Source of the DNA: UBA1494_A sp963973975
GTDB taxonomy: Bacteria > Bacteroidota > Bacteroidia > Flavobacteriales_E > Vicingaceae
Reading direction: 5' to 3'
DNA length: 64,000 nucleotides
Assembly (NCBI GenBank): GCA_963973975.1
Contig: CAXBCF010000003.1
Location: 1-64,000 of the forward strand
The notes under the pieces were generated by a model that was given only the letters and a program-made list of their open reading frames with translations, had not been told where the DNA came from and made no database searches. Below are positions 50,548 through 57,598 of this stretch, one piece after another. A program made the translations under genes and the position numbers. Numbering within the stretch: position 1 is the stretch's first letter; each line of letters begins with the position of its first letter.

Positions 50548-50835
50548 CTAACCATCCTCATCATCCAGGCTTAGTTCTACACCTTCATAATACTTGCCGA
50601 TCTTATTCCCGGTAGCCTTGTCATAAACTTCTATGGTATCTGCTTTTGAACCATACTCAGCAATCTTTTTGCTGAACCGTTCCAAACCGATAGCTCGGTC
50701 TCTCCTTTTTGAATATCTGTGTCGCCAGTCAATTGAAAACATCGTTCGTATGTTTCCGTCCTTAAACCAGCAGATCATTTTGCTGAATGAATCCTTTCCT
50801 AATTTCCATCCGCCTTTTGGGAGTTGTTCGTTCAT
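50548..50835 (-). CDS. Small hypothetical protein
   Basis: A 95-aa protein with WKLGKDSFSKMICWFKDG, IRTMFSIDWRHR and an acidic end. It overlaps the next upstream gene by 4 bases. Mixed alpha/beta. No recognised motif. Confidence 0.4.
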   Translation of the reverse strand: MNEQLPKGGWKLGKDSFSKMICWFKDGNIRTMFSIDWRHRYSKRRDRAIGLERFSKKIAEYGSKADTIEVYDKATGNKIGKYYEGVELSLDDEDG

Positions 50836-51323
50836 GGTTTAAAGTATTTTACAAGGTTTTTAATTGGAATATCTTTCGCATATTCATGACCATTGTATGC
50901 TTCTACAACTGCCTTTTTTCCGGATCCGGAAATACGTACATGCAGCTTATCGAGAGGTATCTCGTTGTTCTTTGATAGTTCATCCAAGTATTTGCCCACA
51001 CTTTCTACTACCTTGCTTTCCAAGCCTAACAAATCGGCAGCTCCCTGACCTGCAAAAAAATGAACCAGTTCTTTTACGGGAATTTCATTTAATTGCCTGC
51101 CATTATGGTGTAGGAATACCCGAACAGTAACGTTCTGCTTAACAATTCTGGCAAATAGTTGCTCGTAGGGTATGCTATGCTCTCGTGCAGCTTTATTAAG
51201 GTACTGTACAACGTTTTTCGTTATCTTTTTTTCATAACCAAATACATCTACGGAAATGTTTTCGACTGCATTTTGGAGTTTCTGTTTGAGGCCAGGCCTG
51301 TTTCGATTTTCGTTTTTTAGCAT
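50832..51323 (-). CDS. Protein with two tandem copies of a 58-residue domain
   Basis: A 163-aa protein that is an internal duplication: residues about 35-92 and 103-160 align (K-V-V-x-x-Y-L-x-x-x-x-x-x-x-x-IP, then an IPVKELV-x-FF / IPIKNLV-x-YF end). No enzyme motif. A small repeated domain of this kind is often a protein-binding or nucleic-acid-binding unit. Family unknown. Confidence 0.5.
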   Translation of the reverse strand: MLKNENRNRPGLKQKLQNAVENISVDVFGYEKKITKNVVQYLNKAAREHSIPYEQLFARIVKQNVTVRVFLHHNGRQLNEIPVKELVHFFAGQGAADLLGLESKVVESVGKYLDELSKNNEIPLDKLHVRISGSGKKAVVEAYNGHEYAKDIPIKNLVKYFKP

Positions 51324-51334
51324 ATTTGAATGGG

Positions 51335-52645
51335 TTAATTGTTTACATATAAATGTTGATTGACCGTAGGATTGAGTATGGCAGCATGAAACTGTTCTAA
51401 CAAAACAGGGTCTCCGAGCTTACCTACTCTCGTTTCACACTCCCGGTAGAGTTGAAGTGGTGGTTTTTGTTTGTTGGGTTCCTTTTTTTCATTATTGATA
51501 AACCTCCTTATTTGGGCATGAAGAATGAGTTTTGCCTGCACTTCAAGTTTTCGTTGTTCGTGTTTTTGCCACCATTTTTTTGTACCGGCAAATCCGTTGG
51601 GATTTTCAGGGTCAAAGTATTTGAAAGGCAACTGAACAAAGCGTTTTTCAGGGTCTTTTTCAATAAACTTTCGCACCAGACCGATGCGTTCTACATAAAT
51701 TTGATGAACATTGGATAGGCTCTTGGTGGAAACGGGTTCGTACCAATGATAAATGAGTTTTTTGCCAATTTCTTCCTGCCTTTCGGTAAGATAGACACCG
51801 GAATAAAGCACGTTTTTGGCCAAGCTCCAGAGCAGGGTAACGTACAAATTAAGGGAGGCGGAGCGGGCTGAATCGGTGTCAGGGCTTTTCACCTCCCCAA
51901 ACATTCGATTTTTGGCCCGCTTTATCCGCACTTTTTCCCCTGCATCTTCAATTTTTTTCGCAACTTTTTCCCCTGTGTATCCTGTTCCCGTGTTGCCAGT
52001 ATCGTAGCTTGTAATATCATTTTCATCCGTGAGCGGTAGCGAACTCCTTTTTGAACTGTTGCCAGTGTTGTAACCTGTGTCGTTGCCAGAAGCCTCTATT
52101 TGCTTCTGACTTTTCGAGTTATCTACACCCTTTAATAAATTATTATTTATGTAACTATTGTTACAAGAATCTGTATGAGGACAAGTTGTCGTATGTTTTT
52201 TGTTAACTACATCATTTTCAAGGCTTTGCTTTAAAGCGTTATCCAGGCTAATTTTTACTTCCTGGAGGGTTTTTCTACATCTTGCTAACAGTATTTTAGG
52301 GTTTATGAACAGTTCGTAACTCGAATTTGTACCGTGCCAAATCTTGTCTGTGATAATATCTGCTTCCTGAAGTCTTTTAATGTGTCGTTGGATAGTTCTG
52401 GGGCTTGCATTGGCCATCTTTGCAAGCTGTACATTATTGGTACGAATAGGAGGTAAGTTATTGGGGTCAACTTCGGCAACACCGTTTGCCTTGACCAGAA
52501 AAAGGCCATAGATGCGGATAATGTCTTTGGCGGTAGCTGCTGCACCTTGCCGGACTTGTTCGGAAAGTGTATCCTTTGATTCATTATAGGATTTGATATA
52601 GTGGTCTAAAGCGTTGAACGATGTTGAATAGTTTATTACAATCAT
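51335..52645 (-). CDS. Winged-helix protein, possible replication initiator
   Basis: A 436-aa protein. A winged helix-turn-helix is clear at about 68-115 (NNVQLAKMANASPRTIQRHIKRLQEADII). A polar, disordered linker (about 150-235) follows, then a helical C-terminal domain. Phage-encoded proteins of this layout include replication initiators and DnaD-like helicase loaders. No helicase loader motif is visible, so regulation is also possible. It overlaps the next gene upstream by 4 bases. Confidence 0.5.
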   Translation of the reverse strand: MIVINYSTSFNALDHYIKSYNESKDTLSEQVRQGAAATAKDIIRIYGLFLVKANGVAEVDPNNLPPIRTNNVQLAKMANASPRTIQRHIKRLQEADIITDKIWHGTNSSYELFINPKILLARCRKTLQEVKISLDNALKQSLENDVVNKKHTTTCPHTDSCNNSYINNNLLKGVDNSKSQKQIEASGNDTGYNTGNSSKRSSLPLTDENDITSYDTGNTGTGYTGEKVAKKIEDAGEKVRIKRAKNRMFGEVKSPDTDSARSASLNLYVTLLWSLAKNVLYSGVYLTERQEEIGKKLIYHWYEPVSTKSLSNVHQIYVERIGLVRKFIEKDPEKRFVQLPFKYFDPENPNGFAGTKKWWQKHEQRKLEVQAKLILHAQIRRFINNEKKEPNKQKPPLQLYRECETRVGKLGDPVLLEQFHAAILNPTVNQHLYVNN

Positions 52646-52920
52646 TGATTATTGCTTTTGTGAATACTGATTTTGTTCAATTCAAACAGACTATGTGCAT
52701 AGCCGTTGAATAATTCCTGCGCTTGTTCTTTCGCTTGTTCAAGTCCGGTACACGAGCTATTCTTTATACCATGCAGGTCGCACCTGATCATATACTTTTC
52801 ACCTGACCACTTTTCCAGAACAAAGCGAATCGGTGGGTTTTCATCCGGGAGCATACCAACCCAGTGGGCATTTGTTCTTCCTATATATTTCCATTGCAAT
52901 TGTTTAATCTTCATCATCAA
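52642..52920 (-). CDS. Small hypothetical protein
   Basis: A 92-aa protein with Trp/Arg-rich beta strands (WKYIGRTNAHWVGM, FVLEKWSGEKYMIRC). It is short and soluble and overlaps both neighbours. Function unknown. Confidence 0.4.
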   Translation of the reverse strand: MMMKIKQLQWKYIGRTNAHWVGMLPDENPPIRFVLEKWSGEKYMIRCDLHGIKNSSCTGLEQAKEQAQELFNGYAHSLFELNKISIHKSNNQ

Positions 52921-53308
52921 TTATTTGCCTGAAAGCTCGGTAAATACCAAATCGTTTTAAGTCCAGGTTGGTAGCTTCTCTTACCAGTCTTACATGGTGT
53001 ACCCAAATGATTCCTGAAATTTCGTGAGAGGGAGTGGAAAGTAATTCTGCTACAAAAATTCTGCGATTGCTATTATAGGGGTAGAGTTCTTTTGGGTTGT
53101 TTACCAACCAGGTTCCGGTAACTTCCGGTAGTTCAACCCATTTGTTTTCGTTTAAACAATATGCTCGTTGTTTGCCAAAATCAAGCTTATCGCCTTTAAA
53201 CTGCCGATGGGGAAGCGACCATGATTCTGGTGATCCATCTATGGTCTTGCCATCGTTGGTTAATATTTTAAACCAGGTTTGCGAGCGGTTTTCTTCTAAG
53301 TGCATCAT
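52904..53308 (-). CDS. Hypothetical beta-rich protein
   Basis: A 134-aa protein, probably beta-rich (WFKILTNDGKTIDG, WVELPEVTGTW, YNSNRRIFVAELL). It has no recognised domain. It sits between the HTH protein and the 92-aa gene, with start and stop overlaps on both sides. Confidence 0.4.
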   Translation of the reverse strand: MMHLEENRSQTWFKILTNDGKTIDGSPESWSLPHRQFKGDKLDFGKQRAYCLNENKWVELPEVTGTWLVNNPKELYPYNSNRRIFVAELLSTPSHEISGIIWVHHVRLVREATNLDLKRFGIYRAFRQIIDDED

Positions 53309-53610
53309 TTGACAACATTTTTTTCAAGGAACTCATACAAACTCGGCTTATGGTATCGGACTATCCTACCATGCTGACTAAACTTGATAAGATTTTGGTC
53401 TCTTAATGATTGCATTTTTTTATTGCTCTTTATACCAAGTAGCAGTTTAGCTTCACTTGTTGATACCCAATGCTCATTGGACTTTTCAGAACTACTGCCT
53501 AATTCTTTGAGGCGTTTTTCAAACTTCACGACTACTGAATCAGCAACCCTGTTCACTAATTCCTCAAAAAAGTCTTTGGCTTCATCACCTTCTTTTAGAA
53601 TTACTTTCAT
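53305..53610 (-). CDS. HTH DNA-binding protein, excisionase-like
   Basis: About 101 aa from the Met at 53610 (the open frame begins earlier but overlaps the upstream gene). A C-terminal HTH (WVSTSEAKLLLGIKSNKKMQSL, then a RIVRYHKPSL wing) is the layout of the Bacteroidota excisionase/helix-turn-helix family that sits by integrases. It may act as a recombination directionality factor or a regulator. Confidence 0.6.
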   Translation of the reverse strand: MKVILKEGDEAKDFFEELVNRVADSVVVKFEKRLKELGSSSEKSNEHWVSTSEAKLLLGIKSNKKMQSLRDQNLIKFSQHGRIVRYHKPSLYEFLEKNVVK

Positions 53611-53614
53611 AGGG

Positions 53615-53896
53615 CTAAATATTGAGTGAAGTCTGAGGGGTATCTTCTGTATCACCGTTAATCAACTGTTTGGCTCTTTTAATTCGAGATTGCTGTTGAT
53701 TTGCCTGCTCCTGGATTAATTCAAGCCCTGCATCGTAAATCATCGCTGCATTAACCGGGCGCACCTTCTGGAAATTAAAGAATTTAGATACTGTTGGCCT
53801 GGAAAGGTTAGTTTTTGCCACCACCTTTTCTATGTAGTTATCAAATAACTTAGCCAACTGATTTTTAATGAGTTCTACCTCTTGTTTCTTGAACAT
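53615..53896 (-). CDS. Small HTH regulator
   Basis: A 93-aa protein with a helix-turn-helix-like core (VVAKTNLSRPTVSKFFNFQKV, at about 25-46) and a polar tail. It is the first gene leftward from the control region, 170 bases from the divergent regulator. It may act as a Cro-like partner in the lysogeny switch. It overlaps nothing and is followed 5 bases later by the excisionase-like gene. Confidence 0.55.
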   Translation of the reverse strand: MFKKQEVELIKNQLAKLFDNYIEKVVAKTNLSRPTVSKFFNFQKVRPVNAAMIYDAGLELIQEQANQQQSRIKRAKQLINGDTEDTPQTSLNI

Positions 53897-53902
53897 TGCA
53901 TT

Positions 53903-53954
53903 TAAAGTTTTGTAAAGTTTCTATTCAACTTCTATAAAAGTTTCGTAAAAGTTT
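53903..53954. promoter_or_regulatory. Four TAAA(A)GTTT direct repeats
   Basis: TAAAGTTT at 53903-53910 and 53913-53920, and TAAAAGTTT at 53935-53943 and 53946-53954. Spacings of 10, 22 and 11 bases place them near one helical face. They lie just upstream of the 93-aa HTH gene. Possible binding sites for it or for the regulator on the other side. Confidence 0.5.
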
Positions 53955-53961
53955 TTAAATT

Positions 53962-54024
53962 TGCCACCAATCATTTATTAAAATGGTGGCATAACAGGTG
54001 CAAATGTATAAAAAAGTGGTGGCA
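53962..54024. promoter_or_regulatory. Operator-like boxes between divergent regulators
   Basis: TGCCACCA (53962-53969) and its complement TGGTGGCA (53984-53991) form an inverted pair 14 bases apart, and a third copy TGGTGGCA lies at 54017-54024. Three identical 8-base boxes between two divergent CI-like genes are what a phage-type repressor switch uses as operators. Confidence 0.6.
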
Positions 54025-54066
54025 ATTTGCCAACATTATTGCAAATAATTTTTCAATTAGTTGGCT

Positions 54067-54807
54067 ATGGCTAAAAAAGAAACCAGTAAAACAGGTAACC
54101 AGAGCAGGAAACAAAGGCAATACGAACTTTCTGCAACTGACCTTAGATTCTTAAAAACGGTGGATGTCGTTATTGAGAAAAACAGGAAAGCGAATATTAA
54201 ACCTGATTCAGATAATTCTATCAGCAGTACTGTTTTTGGAGATAGGAATATTATAGGCAAAGTCCGGTCTTCTCAAAGGGGAATATCAATGCTACAACTG
54301 GAAAAATTTGCCATTTACTTTCATCTGGACTTCAACTGCTTTTTTCGGGATACTACCACTATTGAGTATGACCCACAAGATGTTTCCGGACAGGTTGTTG
54401 CCAAAGGAAAAGGAATAGCCAGTACCGGTAAAAATGCTATTATCACCCAAGTGAAAGGAGACCATAATGGAGATGTTATCGGGAAGATAAAAGGCAATGT
54501 TTACAAGGGAAGTAAGATAGGTCAGGTAATTCAAAAAGCTGAAAAAATCATCAATAACAAGTTTGATGATGAAAGCAAGGAACTGTGTGAGGATATCCTG
54601 AGTTCGATACGAACCGAATCGGAAAACCTTGAGTTGACCATCATCCAAAAAAATGAGGATATAAAAAAAATGGCAGACTTATATGAAGCCCAAATACGTG
54701 CTGAAGCCCAGAAACGGAAGAAGGCCGAACAGGAGCGTGATGAGGCAAGGGAAGGCGAGCGAAAAATTCTGAAAAAATATTTGAGCCTGGTTGAGAAAAA
54801 AGGCTAA
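54067..54807 (+). CDS. CI-like regulator with beta-helix repeat and coiled coil
   Basis: About 246 aa from the ATG at 54067 (a TTG at 54061 is also open). Residues 40-95 look like an HTH of the CI/XRE type (VFGDRNIIGKVRSSQRG, then LEKFAIYFHLDFNCFF). A Gly-rich segment with regular hydrophobic steps follows (about 117-160, KGKGIASTGKNA, KGDHNGDVIGKIKGN), like a short beta-helix, then a long coiled coil (175-245). Likely a DNA-binding regulator, transcribed away from the structural genes. Confidence 0.55.
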   Translation: MAKKETSKTGNQSRKQRQYELSATDLRFLKTVDVVIEKNRKANIKPDSDNSISSTVFGDRNIIGKVRSSQRGISMLQLEKFAIYFHLDFNCFFRDTTTIEYDPQDVSGQVVAKGKGIASTGKNAIITQVKGDHNGDVIGKIKGNVYKGSKIGQVIQKAEKIINNKFDDESKELCEDILSSIRTESENLELTIIQKNEDIKKMADLYEAQIRAEAQKRKKAEQERDEAREGERKILKKYLSLVEKKG

Positions 54808-54965
54808 AAACGGTCAAAATAATATTGGAAAATCTTACATGCGTTAGAAATTAGGTGAAACCTCCAGTTAAACATGCTGAAATACGATAACATTATGCGT
54901 GTTTATACTGTGTTTTTATAGGCGTTAATACCTAAGTAAAACTACGCTAAATAAAAAAATCATTG

Positions 54966-55262
54966 ATGAATATGGAGAAGTCTGCTCAAATTTTCAAGAA
55001 ACTTACATCGTCCGGATTGGAAGAAAAATCGGTTATCTCTGCCCAGTTCGTAAAGGTAGTTGACCGACTTCGAGCCGATGGTCGTTTTGAGCTTGATGAA
55101 GACTTTTGTGAGCATTATGGCTATTCCAAAAAAATGTTGAACCATGTAAGAAAAGGGAGACAAGACGTGTCAATCGAACTTCTATATGATCTCGTTCTGG
55201 ATTGGAAAGTGAACCCGTATTTTATTTTTGGATTGAGCAATCAGGTATATGCCCAAGAGTAG
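54966..55262 (+). CDS. XRE/CI-like small regulator
   Basis: A 98-aa protein. The second half (FCEHYGYSKKMLNHVRKG, then SIELLYDLVLDWKVNPYFIFG) matches the CI/XRE helix-turn-helix ending in the NP-x-x-x-FG signature. It is short for a full repressor (no dimerisation or protease domain). It probably works with the upstream regulator in the lysogeny switch. It is convergent with the integrase, 10 bases apart. Confidence 0.6.
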   Translation: MNMEKSAQIFKKLTSSGLEEKSVISAQFVKVVDRLRADGRFELDEDFCEHYGYSKKMLNHVRKGRQDVSIELLYDLVLDWKVNPYFIFGLSNQVYAQE

Positions 55263-55272
55263 TTTTCTGTTT

Positions 55273-56490
55273 TTAAAAGTTGATTACTTCATCCAATGCT
55301 GCATCGGTTTTATCATGGATGAAGTTGTTCTGATAATTTATGGTTGTGGATATATGAGTGTGTCGATACAGCATTTGTAATATATCTGGTGGTATTTGCC
55401 CTTTGGAAATATTTCCAAAACTGTGCCTTGCAATGTGCATACTCATGTTTTTATCAATTTCAAGCGTTTCTGCTATTGCTTTAAGATAGTACCCAAACTT
55501 TTTGGTCGCAGTTCTTATTTTTCTGAAAACGTCTTTATCATCTTTAATGTTGGCTTTTTTTAGTTCTGGGAAGATAAAATCATCTTTGCTTTGTTGTTCG
55601 CACTTGTAAGCCTCGACAATAGGTTTAACTTTTTCAGGCAACTTTACAGAACCTGGCTTGCTGTTTTTCCCCATTGTGTAATATAACCTACCATCAACAA
55701 TATCAGACCATTTTGTTCTGAGTACATCAGAAACCCTCATTCCTGCGAAGTAGAAAGAAAATAAAAACACATTTCTTGCGTGCCATATCCCTGTTCCTTT
55801 TTCTAATTCCAATCCTTCAATAGCTTTTAATTCAGCTTCATTTAGACCAATTTTAGTGCTTTTGCCAGGCTTCATTTTGATTTTGTTTTTCCCGAAAGGG
55901 TAATCTCTGCTATCCACAAGTCCTCTGTCCTTTGCCATATTCCAAACAATTCTGATAATGTTCAGTTTATTATAAATAGACGTTTTCCCATTTTTATATT
56001 CAGTTTGGAGGTAGAGAATATACTTCTCAAGCATAGGTATAGTAATCTCTTTCACCGAAATATCATTGCCGTTTAGAAATTCCTTAAAGTGTTTAATTCG
56101 GGGGTTGTTTGAACTAACCTGATTATGCTTGCCGGTTTTTTTTAATTTTTCCATGTACTCATCTGCTAAATCAAAGAAAGAAGCAGTGTCGCCACCAGTT
56201 TTGATTTGGCTTTTGATTTGGGTTGGGGTTGCATCTTTTTTGCTGGATTGGGCTTCCAATAGAATGTCCTCGGCCTCAACCAGCTTCTTGCTTATAAAGT
56301 TGTTTAATCTCCCAGAATTTGGATGGGAGGTTTTGACTTTTCTACCTGCCGGATCCCAATGCTTTTCTTCGATGGTTTTACCCAAATACATGTAGGTAGA
56401 TTTTCCCTCTTTAGTTATTCTAATTGCTAAAGGAAAAGTGTTATTTTTAGACTTCTTTTTACGTAACACAACAGCCATTGAAGTTGCCAT
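55273..56490 (-). CDS. int: Tyrosine recombinase (integrase)
   Basis: A 405-aa Bacteroidota-type phage integrase with an N-terminal arm-binding domain, a SAM-like core-binding domain (about 105-200) and a catalytic domain with Arg252 (AGMRVSD), Lys275 region, His352-x-x-Arg355 (HIARHSF), His377 and the nucleophile Tyr386 (TTINYQ). It would insert and excise the element at the tRNA-Leu site 200 bases to the right. All catalytic residues are in place, so it may still be active. Confidence 0.9.
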   Translation of the reverse strand: MATSMAVVLRKKKSKNNTFPLAIRITKEGKSTYMYLGKTIEEKHWDPAGRKVKTSHPNSGRLNNFISKKLVEAEDILLEAQSSKKDATPTQIKSQIKTGGDTASFFDLADEYMEKLKKTGKHNQVSSNNPRIKHFKEFLNGNDISVKEITIPMLEKYILYLQTEYKNGKTSIYNKLNIIRIVWNMAKDRGLVDSRDYPFGKNKIKMKPGKSTKIGLNEAELKAIEGLELEKGTGIWHARNVFLFSFYFAGMRVSDVLRTKWSDIVDGRLYYTMGKNSKPGSVKLPEKVKPIVEAYKCEQQSKDDFIFPELKKANIKDDKDVFRKIRTATKKFGYYLKAIAETLEIDKNMSMHIARHSFGNISKGQIPPDILQMLYRHTHISTTINYQNNFIHDKTDAALDEVINF

Positions 56491-56687
56491 AAGATGAAAA
56501 GTTTTGTAAATGATATATCAAAGGTAAAGAAAACGAATGTAAAATTGGTACAAAATAGGTACAAAAATTTGGCGTATTTAATCCCATTAAAGAAATCCTA
56601 TTTTCCAACCAACATCGTTAAAGCCTTTGTAAATAAAGAGGTTGGTAGAGTATTTGGAATTATTAGGGAGTATTAGAAAGGATTAAT

Positions 56688-56747
56688 CGCAGGACTTAAA
56701 ATCCTGTGACCATTGCGGTCGTGCGGGTTCAAGTCCCGCCTCGAGTA
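56688..56747 (+). tRNA. tRNA-Leu(UAA) 3' fragment, element attachment site
   Basis: The 3' part of a class II tRNA: anticodon arm CAGGA-CTTAAAA-TCCTG (56690-56706) with anticodon TAA, a variable arm, T arm GCGGG-TTCAAGT-CCCGC (56723-56739), acceptor strand CTCGAGT (56740-56746) and discriminator A. The matching 5' acceptor ACTCGAG and D arm are missing just upstream. Such a truncated tRNA beside an integrase marks the far end (attR or attL) of an element inserted in a tRNA gene, so the intact tRNA should lie at the other end, left of this window. Confidence 0.8.
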
Positions 56748-56748
56748 C

Positions 56749-56837
56749 AAAATCAGAGTGAAAAACAGAGCGAAAGCGAAGTTTTTACTCTGATTTTTCT
56801 TCACTCTCATTTTCTCTCACATTCTTTAAACTAAAAC
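56749..56837 (+). repeat. Hairpin direct repeat, copy 1
   Basis: An 89-base sequence beginning AAAATCAGAGTGAAAAAC and ending CTTTAAACTAAAAC. It holds a long hairpin (56749-56766 with 56781-56797, one bulged G) followed by T's, so it probably terminates the tRNA transcript. The same sequence returns at 57192-57290, with the four-helix-bundle gene in between. Confidence 0.7.
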
Positions 56838-57182
56838 ATGTTTGATTTTCAAAAACTTGTGGTTTATAAGAAAGCAAAAGACTTTCACGTTGATTGCAAA
56901 AGGATTATTCTTAAAAGTAAATTAGATAGATACGTCAACGATCAATTAGGTAGGGCGTCTTTTAGTGTGCCTTTAAATATTGCAGAGGGATCAGGTAAAT
57001 TTTCTAAAAAAGACAGAAAAAACTATTTTACAACTTCTAGAGCATCGGTTTTTGAATGCGTTGCAATTCTTGATATTCTTTCAGATTCGAATAAAATTTC
57101 TAAAGAAGAGCTTGAAGCTTTAATGAGTAAAGCAGATGAGTTATCAAGGATATTATATGCAATGATTAAAAATTTAAGTTAA
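56838..57182 (+). CDS. Four-helix bundle protein (23S rRNA IVS type)
   Basis: A 114-aa protein of the four-helix bundle family first known from 23S rRNA intervening sequences. It begins FDFQKLVVYKKAKDF and has VPLNIAEGSGKFSKKD in the second helix, the family signature. Homologues are common next to repeats in Bacteroidota. Here it lies between two copies of a hairpin repeat, a likely sign that the unit is mobile. It does not depend on the element on its left. Confidence 0.8.
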   Translation: MFDFQKLVVYKKAKDFHVDCKRIILKSKLDRYVNDQLGRASFSVPLNIAEGSGKFSKKDRKNYFTTSRASVFECVAILDILSDSNKISKEELEALMSKADELSRILYAMIKNLS

Positions 57183-57190
57183 AACTCATT

Positions 57191-57290
57191 CAAAATCAGA
57201 GTGAAAAACAGAGCGAAAGCGAAGTTTTTACTCTGATTTTTCTTCATTCTCATTTTCACTCTCATTCACTCTTATTCTTTAAACTAAAAC
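57191..57290 (+). repeat. Hairpin direct repeat, copy 2
   Basis: Nearly identical to copy 1 over its first 50 bases (stem arms 57192-57202 and 57230-57240) and again at the end (CTTTAAACTAAAAC), with a short extra TC-rich stretch in between. It flanks the four-helix-bundle gene on its 3' side and may end its transcript. Confidence 0.7.
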
Positions 57291-57374
57291 CCCTGCTTTA
57301 GTAGCATTAGCGCTAGCGTGAACAAAATCAGCCTGAGAAATAATGTAAGAGCGAAGTATTTTCCATAAAAAAAA

Positions 57375-57557
57375 CTACTGCTCTAAAGGCACATAGTCAA
57401 AACGAATAATTTCTCTTTCCTCACATTTTATGCTAAACTCAATTGGTCTGCAACACCTTTCACAATCTTCAATGTATTGTTGCTCACGAATGGAGCAATC
57501 AACTAAAATAGAAACCTCTGTTAAGCAAAATGGACAGGCAAAAAACTGTTCAAGCAT
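57375..57557 (-). CDS. CPXCG motif cysteine-rich protein
   Basis: A 60-aa protein with CPFC near the N-terminus and a second Cys cluster (CERCC), the paired cysteines of the CPXCG family, which probably bind zinc. Conserved in bacteria and function unknown. It is 41 bases from the end of secA on the same strand. Confidence 0.75.
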   Translation of the reverse strand: MLEQFFACPFCLTEVSILVDCSIREQQYIEDCERCCRPIEFSIKCEEREIIRFDYVPLEQ

Positions 57558-57598
57558 TTAGTTGGTTTTCAAAAAGTTGCTAATAAATCTTTGATTTA

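Noticed and set aside
2080..55262. A conjugative transposon (CTnDOT-like).
   Set aside because: The window has no relaxase, TraG/VirD4 coupling protein or Tra/VirB genes. The part outside the window could still change this.
56494..56676. A 60-codon plus-strand frame between the integrase and the tRNA fragment.
   Set aside because: It is made of low-complexity AT-rich sequence at the attachment site, has no domain, and is antisense to the integrase upstream region.
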